64,000 nt of DNA from Antilocapra americana (Eukaryota > Chordata > Mammalia > Artiodactyla > Antilocapridae): contig ML662449.1 in the NCBI GenBank assembly GCA_007570785.1, positions 16,614,659 through 16,678,658 of the forward strand. Direction: 5' to 3'. Every line of letters begins with the position of its first letter. The stretch's first letter is position 1. A program made the translations under genes and the position numbers. This document shows positions 44,271 to 56,339 of the stretch, piece after piece. The notes below the pieces were generated by a model that ran no database searches, had not been told where the DNA came from, and saw only the letters and a list, made by a program, of their open reading frames with translations.

Positions 44271-45846
44271 TTAGTGAATTATTTTCTATTTTTAGATAAT
44301 ATATATGAACAATCCAAAGGAATTAATGATTAAAAAAATCACATCACAAATATATATAATATTATTTATTCTTTTAAAACTTTGACGTCTGCAGATTTAT
44401 CTTTCTCCTGATTGCATTTCCTAATTGTATTTGAATTGTTTCCCCATTTATTCTAATACTGATTTTGAAAACTGTATATCTTAAGTTCTTACCACATAGA
44501 TTCCACTTGCTACAGGACACATGTAGATGTCCCTGACAATAGATAAACTCCTTTATTTTGTCTGTCCTTTCATATTTTAATCTTATAGAGAACAAAGAAC
44601 ATAATGGTGATCTTTGTAATTCTTCTCTTTACTACATAGAACATTTTCACAAGGCAAGCTGTTTAAATGATCTAGACTCATCACTTATAAAATGTATGTT
44701 CAAAAAATGAATGCATAAGGTATGATTTTCTTAAAGACAAAAAGCTTAGGAAGTAGAAATATTATGGAAAAATTGTAAAGATTTTTATTAGCTGTTAACT
44801 GAGAAAGCAAAAGCTTATGTAACATGATTTTAAATTCCAATAATTTTTTATACACCTGAAAATACATATCCAGAAAATGCTTATACTATTTTATATACCA
44901 CTTTAAGAAATGGAAAATTTCTTAAAAAGCCAAAGGATACAAGGTTCCCTATATGCACTTTATTTTATGAGAAAATGTAGCAATATTAAAATTCAATATT
45001 AAAAATGTTGTGTTAAAATTGGGCCACCACTCTGGTCTTTACACTCTATTCCTTCCCCTCCACCACACCACCATTATATCTTGAAAATATCTATTAATTA
45101 TTTATTTTATACTGGTTTTCATCAAGGAATGGCTGGTGTCCACTTTATTTTGTTCATTTCATTTTGAGTTTTCCCCATTATAATGCAGTTTTCACTTGAG
45201 GAAATTCTCAGAAGTTCTGAGTATCCTGGATCCAAGAAGGGCAATGTCATGGAGGATACCCAAGTTCTCAGACAAAAACTAGCCAAGTTTCCCTTGATGA
45301 ATTAAAATTGTGCTCAAGGGGTATAACTATGAATTGAATGAGTTGAAAAGATTAGGCCTAAAGTGTATCTTTGAATGAATGCCAAGATCACTTTGTCACA
45401 GGGTTCAACATTAATACAAATAATACATTTTAATATCGCTACTGTGTGTGCATCTCCTTAGACTACAGCTTTTCTTGTTCAATTGTCCTGTCCATCAAAA
45501 TCAATGCTAGAGTGAGTTAAATCTGTTCAAAAAGATGAGAAATTTTTTTAAAGTTTTCTTTTAATTCTATGAAGAAAATATGTGCTTATGTGATCAGATC
45601 TTTTGTTATTGTTGTTGTTGTTGACCTACAAAAATAGTTAGTAGTGGGAAACTTGAGACCTCAATAGATGAATTTTTCCTAGAGTGAAAATAACCACCTC
45701 CTCCCGAAAAATAGAGTACTTTTAGTTACAGAGTTTAGTTTTTCATTATCTTTATCTGTTAGCAACACTATAAAATATGGTGTTAGCATTTAGAAATTTC
45801 AAGCATGCTTAGAGACATTGAATTAATTTGTGTTTGAAAAGAAAGT
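44271..45846. other. Unassigned AT-rich DNA
   Basis: About 1.6 kb without a recognised repeat. A short (TTG)n run lies at about 45606-45623. Confidence 0.4.
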
Positions 45847-46036
45847 AAGAATGGCTCAGTCCTACTCATCTCTTTTGGACCCCATGGACTATACAGTCCA
45901 TGAATTCTCCAGGCCAGAATACTGGAGTGGGTAACCTTTCCCTTCTTCATGGGATCTTCCCAACCCAGGAACTGAATCCAGGTCTTCCACATTGTGGGCA
46001 GGTTCTTTACCATTGAGCCATAAGGGAAACCCCACA
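45847..46036 (-). repeat. Bov-tA SINE, antisense
   Basis: Antisense SINE with the tail at the left (reverse of CAAAAGAGATGAGTAGGAC, partly degraded) and the head at the right (reverse of AGGGTTTCCCTTATGGCTCAA). The head end was duplicated in tandem (see 46015-46074). Confidence 0.87.
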
Positions 46037-46074
46037 AAGGAGCCACAAGGGAAGCCCCACAAGAGAGCCACATG
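46015..46074. repeat. 25-base tandem repeat at a SINE head
   Basis: The 25-base unit starting GAGCCATAAGGGAAACCCC is repeated as GAGCCACAAGGGAAGCCCC and then partly a third time (GAGCCACATG). The first unit is the SINE head, so the other two arose by slippage or duplication there. Confidence 0.85.
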
Positions 46075-46106
46075 AATTTGTGTTTACCGGTAACTATTGG
46101 GTCATT

Positions 46107-46340
46107 GTGGGTTTCCCAGGTGGCGCTAGTGGTAAAGAACCCACCCACCAACACAGGAGATATAAGAGACTCGGATTAGATCCTTGGGTTGGAAGATACC
46201 CAGGAGGAGGACATGGCAATCCACTCCAGTATTCTTACCTGGAGAATCCCATGTAGAGAGGACCCTGGAGAGCTAGAGTCCATAGGGTCACAAAGAGTCA
46301 GACACGGTTGAAGCAATTTAGTGCGCACACACACATTGTC
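46107..46340 (+). repeat. Bov-A2-like SINE
   Basis: Full-length A2-type SINE: GGGTTTCCCAGGTGGCGCTA head, GATATAAGAGACTCGG spacer, tail CAGACACGGTTGAAGCAATT followed by GCGCACACACACA. CATTGT flanks it on both sides, a possible short target duplication. It lies about 70 bases from an antisense SINE, forming another inverted pair. Confidence 0.9.
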
Positions 46341-48339
46341 TCATACTGGCTTTTGATATTTAAGCTTTTAACAGGAAAATGCAAACAGGAAAAAATTTCC
46401 AGAGTCTCTAATCCCAAATGGTTTAGCAAATCTACATAACTATATAGTTAAATGATGCACAAGAAATGAACAACAAAATAATTAGGATAATATTCTTACT
46501 AGTCCAGGGGAAATGTAATCATTTTGAAATATTTTTTTATGAATCATAAATTCACACATATAACTTCTTCTTCACCATTAATTCCTTCATCTATCCTTGT
46601 TATACTTTTGGAAAATGCATATATAGAAAGAAGCAAAATAAATGATACATTTGAGAATGATTTTCAGAAATAGAAAGGAAAATTGTTTACATGTTTAGGG
46701 GTTAGATAGCTGAAAGGTCATTTATGCAATAGAAAATTCATTTCAAGTCTAGAAAGTTTAGTAGCCTGGAAAAATTCCCTGTTGAAATAAATAGCCATAT
46801 TCTTCAGAACAGCAGCCTGTCAAAAGAGAAGAGCAATTTACAACTGCACACTCTATAAGTTCTGGGAGGAGGGAATGCTCCTTGACAACTTGCAACTGAA
46901 AAATGAACAGATGGAATTCAAACTGGTCTTAGGTCTCTGTTTCTTTTAAAGACACATGGGGGATTGATACATATTTCTTATTCTGAAACAAATTTTTTAA
47001 ATCCCTGGGAAGACAAATGTCCAAATAATAAATTGGCTGACAATTTAGAAACAGTAGAAATCTATGGACATACCGCCTCTAAAACTATTATTTGGCTTAT
47101 GTTTAAAACTGTCAGTAAAGCCAAATGACCTTCCAGACTTCCTCTATATTAATCTGAATTCATAATATTAAAAAGAAACATATACTCCATTCATCCACTT
47201 ACTGAATTTCTCAGAGTATTTTGGAAAATACAAGTCAAAACCCAAGTAACAGCTTTACACTTAATCTTGTTTAAATGTACTACATTACATAATTGCTACC
47301 TTTTAGTATTCATAATTGAATAATAATGGAATATAATGAAATTTAGACTCATCCATATTTTTAACAGGATGGTAACTGTTATTTGACTGCTGTGAACTAG
47401 CAAAATCAGAATAAATAGAAACATAGATGTGACTTTTAGTTTTTTGAAAAAGTTAATAAAAAAATCCCAGGTTTACACATTATAGCTATATCTTTTTGAA
47501 ATAAAATATTATTATAAGATAAAATAATGTTGTCTGTTTTCTTTAAAAAGGTCATTTTGAGTTGGTATATTAAGACAAATATATCAAGGAATCTTGTATT
47601 TATTTTTTTATACAACACACTTTTTTCTTATATGTTCATATCTGTAAAAGATAATAAATGCTAGATATTTGTGTCTTTTGAAATTTAATGACTTTTCAAA
47701 ATTATTCACAAATGACTGGGAGTATATTTTATATCTCTATGCACTTGCTTTTGAATTCATAATCAATATAGTCCTTAAAAATGTAATAACCTAAACTACA
47801 CTAGTGTTTCCATTTCCTAGCATATGATGCCTGTCCAGAATCATTAATGTATATCATTGATAGGTCAGGCACTTTACTCAAGAGATTCACAAATTTAGAT
47901 GATGATTCTTTCTTACGATCATCACCAGTAAATACAAACAGATGGAAGCCATGTGTTCTAGGGCTTTCATGTCACAATAGCAATCTGAATATATTTTCCC
48001 AGATAATCCTTTGAGCTCAAGATAATCCTGGTCTAAATCATCTGTATTATTCCCTCTTCCCTTAATCATATCTCTTCTGTAAATCCACTAGAGTATTTGT
48101 GGTAGTGATTTTTTTTGTTACTTAAAATAAGGGAAATTGACTAAAAATTTCTAACATTACACAAGAGATATGAATACTGCTGCTTTTCTTAGTACAAAAA
48201 CAAGATGCTTTATCTTACTCTTGAAAAGTAAGTGATTTTCAAATAGATAAAAATAAGCAGTTATGAAACTGACAAATGACTGAATATTGAACATAATTGA
48301 ATTTTGTTATTTAGATCTCATAGCAGATATTCTGCATTT
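46341..48339. other. Unassigned intergenic DNA
   Basis: Two kilobases without a recognised repeat, one of the longest such runs in the window. No open frame above 60 codons. Confidence 0.45.
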
Positions 48340-48566
48340 TGTGATTAACATATACATATTGCTATATATAAAATAGATAACTAATAAAAACCTAGCTCAG
48401 GGAACTCGGCTTAGTATGCTATGGCAACCTATATGGGAAAACAAATTGAAAAAGTGAATGTGTGTATACATATAAATTATTCACTTTGTTATATTAGCAA
48501 AAACTAACACAATATTGTAAATCAACTATACTCCAATAAAATGTGTTTATTAAAAAAAATACTGGT
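48340..48566 (+). mobile_element. Ruminant L1 3' end
   Basis: AAAATAGATAACTAATAAAA, CTCAGGGAACTCGGCTTAG, GCAACCTATATGGGAAAACA, CAATATTGTAAATCAACTAT and ACTCCAATAAAATG are the 3' untranslated region of a ruminant L1, severely 5'-truncated. Confidence 0.85.
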
Positions 48567-48831
48567 ATATTTTCCCCCAAAGGATTTAAATTTGGTCAGC
48601 CAAATGAACATTGCAAGTTATGTAGAATTTTATTAACATTCTGTTCATTCCTGATTTGGATTGTAGTTTGCGGCAGTTGACAAATTACACATAATTTTAG
48701 GATTTTCTAAATATCTTGTTAGATCATTCTATATATTAGTCATTTAAATTGCTAAAGAAAGTAAAACTAAGCATGGGATTTTAGTTGTACTGTGAATAAC
48801 TCACCTACTGCCCATGAATATAAAGTATCAT
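48567..48831. other. Unassigned intergenic DNA
   Basis: No feature recognised. Confidence 0.4.
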
Positions 48832-49620
48832 TTCAGTTCAGTTCAGTCACTCAGTCATGTCCAACTCTGCAACCTCATGAACCACAGCACGCCAGGACCC
48901 CTGTCCATCACCAGTTCCTGGAGCTTGCCAAACTCATGTCTGACTCATTGGTTGGTGATGCCATTTAATCTTCTCATCCTCTGTTGTCCCCTTCTCCTCC
49001 TGCCCTCAATCCTTACCAGCATCAGGGTCTTTTCAAATGAGTTGGCTCTTTGCAGGAGGTGGCCAAAGTATTGGAGTTTCAGCTTCAATATCAGTCCTTC
49101 CAATGAACACCCAGGACTGATCTGCTTTAGGATGGATCTCCTTGCAGTCCAAGAGACTCTCAAGAGTCTTCTCCAACACCACAGTTCAAAAGCATCAGTT
49201 CTTCAGCACTCAGCTTTCTTTATAGCCCAATTCTCACATCCATACATGACCACTGGAAAAACCATAGCCTTGACTAGACAGACCTTTGTTGACAAAATAA
49301 TGTCTCTGCTTTCCAATATGCTGTCTAGGTTGATCATAACTTTCCTTCCAAGGAGTAAGGGTCTTTTAATTTCATGGCTGCAATCACCACCTGTAATGAT
49401 TTTGGAGACCAAAAAAATAAAGTCAGCCACTGTTTTCCCGTTTAATTGCCATGAAGTAATGGGACTGGATGCCATGATGTTAGTTTTCTGAATGTTGCAT
49501 TACAAGCCAACTTTTTCACTCTTCTCTTTCACTTTCATTAAGAGGCTTTTTAGTTTTACTTCACCTCCTGCCATAAGTGTGGTGTCATCTGCATATCTGA
49601 GGTTATTGATATTTCTTTCT
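48832..49620 (-). mobile_element. BovB 3' fragment, antisense
   Basis: Antisense BovB of about 790 bases, from TCAGTTCAGTTCAGTCACTC to just past the catalytic box (sense CAGATATGCAGATGACACCA at about 49581-49601, still RYADDTT). The long plus-strand frame 48814-49491 (225 codons) is purely antisense of BovB and should not be taken for a gene. Confidence 0.93.
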
Positions 49621-50828
49621 AATATCACAAATTACACAACTTGAATTATGACAAACTTAAAAGCTAAGAGTTGGTGTCCTTGTTCCACTTTGAGACTCAT
49701 GACTTTTGCCAGCTGCAAGATCATAAACTTGCCCTGTTCTCCACAAGCATGAATGTGAGGTGAAGACAAATACTCATACTCTTTTGAAAACATACTCTTT
49801 GAACTGGTAGCAAAGGGGTCTCTAGCCTGACTGATTCAGTGGCTAATTATGACAACAAAACAGAAAGCACCTTTTCTGCATTTGAAGAGTGGAATTAAAG
49901 GTCACTGCAGGCATTAGATCTGTATTTATGACCACCACCTTAAATAGAAACTCAGCAAAAGGGGAATGGCAAATACAAGTTAGATTAATTCAAAGGATAC
50001 AGCCATGCAAAGAGATAGTCTATAGACAATAGCTTTAAAATATTTCATTTTTTTCTTTTATAATTTAAATATGGCAATAAAAATAATACTTTTTGCAAAG
50101 GTAAAGAAGAGTGCCTAGTAGTCTAAAGTCCAAATAAAACTGTAATTTCATATTTTCCTGTTTTTCCCATTTTTTCCAGTATCAATTTCCATGCTTAGAC
50201 CTTGATTATATTTGTAATTTTAATGATCAGAAAATGTTTTAATTCAGAATACCCAAGTATTAATGCAGTCACTACATTATCATTTATATTTTTATTGATA
50301 TAAATTTTGCTTTTAGACTTAAGTCATTTCTCCAAAAAAGAAATTTCAGTTATTTCAAAATAGTATCCTCAAGTGTTTTATTGTAACATTTAATAAACAT
50401 GAACATAATTAGTAAGACTAATTCAAATATAAAGCAATTAATAATACCCATGTTCTTAACATATATAATTATACATTAATATTACCATTAATTAAATTTT
50501 AAAATTTTCTCTGTTTCTAAATTAAGTGGATCTATTAAATAAGCCATGTGTCCTGGCTTATTATATATAATGGTGAAGTCTGAGAAGAAAATAAGTTATA
50601 TAACATGAGAAAATCTGAACTCAAATATTATCAAATTTGGATACTTGTGGAACCTAGTTCCCAAACTATATCTCTGAGTTGTAAATTAGTTAAGTGCTTT
50701 ATTAAAAATGGAATCTAAGTAAAAGTTAGTTATTCATGGTTGCATTATAAACATTTTGTTTAAAATGTATGTAGAAGTTTAACTACCATTCTATTAGTAA
50801 TTAGTTTCATTGAGTCTATCTTGATTTT

Positions 50829-50859
50829 CTTTTTTTTTTTTCTTTTCTTTTCTTTTACT
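50829..50859. repeat. T/C-rich simple repeat (TTTTC)n
   Basis: A T12 run followed by three to four TTTTC units. Confidence 0.85.
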
Positions 50860-50942
50860 GCTCATATATGCTTTTTGAAATGTGTGCCTTAACTTGAAGA
50901 GAACACTTCTTGATTACATACCCTGTGATATATGACACTCTC

Positions 50943-51008
50943 CCTCCTTTAAAGACTCCCATCTCCCTTCTGTTCTGCCTCCTTTAAAGACTCCTTTCTG
51001 GAGTCTTT
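50943..51008. repeat. Direct 17-mer repeat with hairpin
   Basis: CCTCCTTTAAAGACTCC occurs at 50943-50959 and 50978-50994. The second copy forms a perfect 9-base stem (AAAGACTCC / GGAGTCTTT, loop TTTCT) at 50986-51008. Confidence 0.8.
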
Positions 51009-51180
51009 ATTGAATACTCTCTTCTTTCAGTTCTGTTATCTTCTAGTTTATCTCAAACAATCAATCCTCTTCAACACAAGAACTCTTTCATTGCACCTCT
51101 CATAGACATTTCTAGTCATCAGTATTACCTTTTATTTCTTTTCTAAGAGCTTCTCTGAAAGTGTTTTATAATTAAATATT

Positions 51181-51198
51181 TGTGTGTGTGTGTGTGTT
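51181..51198. repeat. (TG)n microsatellite
   Basis: About nine TG units. Confidence 0.85.
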
Positions 51199-53094
51199 TT
51201 GCTTTAGTTTGCAACATTTCTAAGAGTGGAGTAAAATTTCCCCTCACTTCTCATTGCTGTCTCCATATTCACTCTTCAATGTTTATATCCTAAACTTCCA
51301 ATTCATTCAAATATCATGCTTATTTTCATGCTAGTCTTCTGAGGAATTCAGGGTTATTTCTACCTCCTTTCTTGACAGTTTTATCAATTGACTCACATTT
51401 CCTTCTCTATCAATATGGTGATAACTTATTTCCTTTAACCAGTTTCAACTGCTTGTCTCTGGATCCTAACTGGCATTCTTTTCTTTGAGGAAACAGTTAA
51501 TTGTACATCTTTCTATTTATTCCCTGTCCATGGTTTCAGATGATGCATTGAAAAAAATGTTCCGACTTTTACATTCTCTCCACTGATACCTCAGAGGCAG
51601 TGATGAATAAGTTGATGACTAAGAATATGATAACCTGATGCAATCAATATAAATTTGGTGGCTTGCCTAATGCTGGCACAAAGAGGAAAACTAAAAATAA
51701 GTTATAGTCATCTATGTCTAATTAAATATGGAATCCTGTTTTCTCTATTTAATAATAAGGGGAATTTACTGGAAATTTCTAATTTAATTCAAAATTCCTT
51801 ACAAAGTAAAGTCTTAAAGAATTGATGAACTGAACTGATTTGTGATATTGAGTTAAAACTGTTACTATAATGAGAAAGAATATGTTGTCAGAGTATTCTT
51901 CTTGATGCCAATGGTTGATATATCTTTATCTTTTAAACCAAGCTAATGCCCTTTGTTTCTCATAATATGCTCATGCAATATAATATTTTGCCTATTTTAA
52001 TGTTGTAAGCAAGAAATATTAGTATGAAAACTCCTTATAACAATGCACCCATAAAGTAAGAAAAGCTAGTCATAAATCGTGTGTGCATGATATAAAATGA
52101 AATATGTAGAAGAAATAGATACTAATATTTAAATCTGAAATTTTATATGTATTTAATATATAGTCATTTCAATTTATATTTGTTAGTTCTAAGTGAATAC
52201 AACTGACTGAGATTTAAATATATATTCACACATACATCACACATATAACACACACACATATACACATAGGAGAGAGGGAGAAGTGGATTAAGATAGGAAA
52301 AGAGAGAAAAGTATAGAGATTCTGTAAGAAAAGAATATACAATTTGATATACAACATTTAATGGGTTGAGTGTCTTACTAAGAAGCCACCAGAATGTCAG
52401 TATTAGAACACACAACTGAGCCCACATTAGTGCTCTACTCACTCGAGAGTCTGTACAGTGTATCACAGTTGTCAACCTAAAATTTTTGTTCTTTGTATAA
52501 GTTAGCTCATTGGCCCCAACCAAACCTCAGTTCTGTCACAATGTGTGATATTCATAACATTCACAGAAAGAAGACTAAGAGTCAGATCTACCATCACATT
52601 TGTGCTTGGATTTAATAAGACTGTTAGCCTGACTCTATATCTGAAACTGTAGAGATCAATCCTGAGAATCCCAAAGGGCTTCAAACTAGTAAACACTCTA
52701 GACTACTGACATTCTTATCAGGACTTCTATTTTTTAAAATTGATTTTGGCATCTGCATCACTACCTAAGCATCCTCCTAAAGTTGAGTTGGGAAAAACAT
52801 TTCTAGAGTTTTTAACATGAAAGAAAGAAGATAAATTCCATAATCATCATAGTTCATTTTTCCTCTCATTTTCCTCTCAACACTACCATTATGTCTAAAG
52901 TGAAACATGTAAATCTTGCACAATTGCTCGCATTCAGAGTAATTTTATAAACCAGTACTACGATGCAACTACCCCTAAGACTTCATTGAGTTCTATTATA
53001 CAAACTTAAAAATATATTTGAGAAGTGGGTCATTTCTATTCTGAGAAATTACCTCCTAGTTTTACTTCTTTGAGTTATGAAGATACCACACTAT

Positions 53095-53555
53095 TAAAAA
53101 TTATTGGAGTATAGTTGCTTTACAAGGTTGCACTAGTTTCTTGCTGTACAACAAAGTGAATCAGCCATATATATCCGTATATCTAATCTTTTTCAGATTA
53201 CTTTCCCATTTAGGTCTACACAGAGTAGAGTTCCCTGTTCTATGAAGTAGTTTTGCAATAGTTATCTGTTCTATACACAGTACTGTATGTATGACAGTCT
53301 GTCTCCCAAGTCATCCCACTCTCCTTCCAACCTTGGTAACCATAAGTTTGTTCTCTACATCTGTGACTCTATTTCTGTTTTGCAAATAAGTTCATCTCTA
53401 ATATCTTTCCAGGGTCCACACATAAGTGATATTATGCAATATGTTTCCCTTTCCAATTTGCCTTATTCTGTATGGCAGTCTCTGAGTTCATCCACGTCTC
53501 TGCAAGTGGCACTACTTCATTTCTTATCATGACTGAATAATATTCCATTATATAT
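53095..53555 (-). mobile_element. L1 3' end, antisense (part of an inverted L1)
   Basis: ATTGGAGTATAGTTGCTTTA, TAGAGTTCCCTGTTCTATG, AGGGTCCACACATAAGTGAT, GAATAATATTCCATTATATA: the 3' end of a ruminant L1 in minus orientation. At 53556 the L1 sequence continues as ORF2 in the opposite orientation. Confidence 0.85.
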
Positions 53556-53872
53556 TTGTTCCAGAACTTCTACAATTGGGAATGAAATCAGAGAAGTTAT
53601 ACGGATCATAACAGATTACTACAAACAACTTGAACATCCTAGAAATGGGCAAATTCTTAGAAAGATACAACCTTCCAAGACTGAACCAGGAAGAAACAGA
53701 AAATATGAACAATCACAAGTACTGAAATCGAAACTATTATTAAAAATCTTTAACTTAATTTAAATTGAAATTGGAAATATTATTAAAAACTTTAGCCAGC
53801 AAAAGTCCAGGGCAGGGCAGATGGCTTAATTGGTAACTTTTGTCAAACATTTAGAGAAGAATTAACATCTGT
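53556..53872 (+). mobile_element. Inverted L1 ORF2 segment, part 1
   Basis: Sense ORF2 between the endonuclease and the reverse transcriptase: GAAGTTATACGGATCATAAC, CTTGAACATCCTAGAAATGG, TTGTCAAACATTTAGAGAAG. Interrupted by a BovB insertion and resumed at 54134. Confidence 0.82.
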
Positions 53873-54133
53873 TGTTCTTGTTCAGTTACTCAGGTCTGAC
53901 TCTTTGCAACCTCATGGACTGCAGCATGCCAGGCTTCCCTGTCCTTCACCATCTCCCAGACCTTGCTCAGACTCATGTCCATTGAGTCTGTGATGCCATC
54001 CAACCATCTTGTCCTCTGTCTTCCCCTTCTCTTCCTGCCTTCAATCTTTCCCAGCATCAGGGTCTTTTCTAATGAGCTGCCTCTTCATATCAGGGGCCAA
54101 AGTATTGGAGCTTCTGTTTCAGCATCAGTCCCT
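53873..54133 (-). mobile_element. BovB 3' fragment, antisense, inside L1
   Basis: A 260-base BovB 3' end, strongly 5'-truncated, with its terminus at the left (TTGTTCAGTTACTCAGG) and ending at CAGCATCAGTCCCTAC. It separates the L1 sequence AGAAGAATTAACATCT from the matching continuation CAAAAAATTGCAGAGGAAGG. Confidence 0.9.
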
Positions 54134-54705
54134 ACCTTTCAGAAACACTTCCCAAAAAATTGCAGAGGAAGGAACATTCCCAAGCTCATTCTCCGAGTCC
54201 ACCACCATCTTGATACTAAAATCAGACAAAGATAACACAAAAGAAGAGTATTACAGGCTAATATCACTGATGAACATAGACATAGACATCTTCAACAAAA
54301 TACTAGCAAATAGAATTCAACAATACATTAAAAGAATCATACACCCTGATTAAATGAGATTCATCCCAGGGATGCAAGAATTCTTCCATGTATACAAATC
54401 AATCAATGTGATACAACATATTGACAAATTGAAGAATAAAAGCTATATGGTCATCTCAATATATGCAGAAAATATTTGACAAAATTCAACACCCATTTAT
54501 GATAAAATCTCTCCAGAAATTGGACTTAGAGGGAACTTACTTCAATATAATAAAGGTCATATATGACAAACCTACAGCTAACATTACAGTCACTGGTGAA
54601 AAAGGTAAAAGCATTTCCTCTAAGATCAGTAACAAAACAAGGATGTCTACTCTCATCACTTTTATTCAACATAGATTTGGAAGTCCCAGCTACACTTTTA
54701 AGGTA
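54134..54705 (+). mobile_element. Inverted L1 ORF2 segment, part 2 (reverse transcriptase)
   Basis: ORF2 reverse transcriptase in sense orientation. The frame 54009-54353 gives [20 protein letters not shown] and [20 protein letters not shown], and the frame 54463-54720 gives [14 protein letters not shown]. Homology stops before the catalytic aspartates. There are several stops. Together with 53095-53872 it represents one 5'-inverted L1 in minus orientation. Confidence 0.85.
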
Positions 54706-56339
54706 GAATTAAAACTGTAAAACTGATAAAGAATAAATGAGTCTAAAAATAAGTTGGTGGATAGAATGAAAATTCCAGTCATAAGAAGCATGACAATTTA
54801 AAATCTCTCATTAATGTTTGTTTCATCAAAGTGCAAAAAGTTTTTGCACAGATTATTATAGAAAAATAAATAAGTAAAATTTTATGCATTGCATGTATAG
54901 TTTAGACTTGTTGCAGTAAACAAACAAAAAATTGATCCTCACACATAACAGGGCTTATGTTCGGAGTGATGAGGTACTGGGTTTGATTATCACCATTTTC
55001 CAGGCTTCCTATAGAGACCTGTACAATTTACTTAAATAGTCTCTCAGAAATACAGCTTGCAATGTTTTATTACTTTCCATCTTACGCCATAAGTTAAATA
55101 GGAGCATTTTTGTTTAAAAGAATACAATAAAAAACATATCAGTGTAGACTGTTGTTCATGCAATTTTGCTCACATTTATGATTTTTACCTTAAGCATAAA
55201 TATTCTATAGTAAAATAGCTATATTAAGAAACAGGAGGGAGACAGTTTTTAGTCTTCATATGCATTGTCAAATTTATTCATCTATTATCTATTCACACAC
55301 ACACATGCATATATTGACAGAGATGTATAGGTAGGCATATGAATATAGATTTTATTACAGTTACTATTTTATATTTCTACCAGCTGTGAAGAATAACCAT
55401 TTTACTTATTCTTAGCATCAAACGTATTTAAATTTTAAAACAGCCAAAATATAGGCCAACGTTATAGGCCTAAATTTCTGACTCATTATGATTTAATTAG
55501 CCATCTCATTCATCACAACTAAAATTGTTCCTTTTTTTGTTTTTCACACTCTCATTAGCCTTTTAGGTTTCTTTCAGTGTTAACTTATATATATTTTCCT
55601 AGTTTATTTTTCTCAGGAAGTTTATATCTTAATGATTTGGAGAAATTCTTAATATATTGAAGATGTTCATACACTAGATGTCACATACACTTGTAGTGAA
55701 TATTTTTTCTTTTTCCTCCAATAGATTCAATTTAGCTTTATTCTTGGCTGTACTACACTTGTTTTTCCAATCACCATCCATTCACTTGTATGGTTGGGAA
55801 CATGGCTCAGAGATAAATGTATTAGCATGACCATTGCCAAACCATGATTATTTCAGTGTACAGCATAGAGCATAAGAAGATATAATTAGACCTTGTGATT
55901 TTGTTTGAACTTAGGGGGGAAAAAATGTTAACTACCCTCCTTAATGATGAAGAAGTAGCCAGGTAAGTTATCAATACTTCTAACCATGAATTCAGTGAGG
56001 GAAAGAATCAGACAGATATAGAAAACAGAATGAAGGAAAAGAAACAGTGACCATTTTTACTTCATTTGTTTTCTGATCAAACCTCATGTGACAATTTAAA
56101 AAAATATTTTTTGAATTAAATAGCACTGTTCTTGCTTTTCATAATATTAACTTTCATAATTTAATGATTTTAATGCTTGAGTTTTGACTTGACTTTTTAG
56201 CTTTATGGACCCATATACTTCACATATTAATAAGATAACACAGGGAAAATATTAAGAGGATAAATATCAATAAATTTCAGCTTTGTATTATTATTAACAT
56301 CTCTATTTAAAATGTTTCTTTACTTGATTTTGGTCACTT
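54706..56339. other. Unassigned AT-rich DNA
   Basis: 1.6 kb without a recognised repeat. No significant open frame. Confidence 0.4.

Larger units (their letters stand above)
49621..53094. other. Unassigned AT-rich intergenic DNA with simple sequence
   Basis: The longest stretch without a named transposon (3.5 kb). Inside are a T/C-rich run at 50829-50859 (TTTTC units), a short (TG)n at 51181-51198, a repeated 17-mer with hairpin at 50943-51008, and a CA-rich run at about 52225-52265. The minus-strand frame 52164-52523 (119 codons) has no recognised family and its C-terminal part is encoded by the CA-rich run. Confidence 0.45.

Noticed and set aside
48814..49491. The longest open frame in the window (225 codons, plus strand)
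   Set aside because: It lies antisense across a BovB 3' fragment. The same antisense frame appears, shorter, in other BovB copies here, so it reflects BovB sequence and not a gene.
52164..52523. 119-codon minus-strand frame
   Set aside because: The second half is encoded by CA-rich simple sequence, no splice context stands out, and there is no family resemblance.
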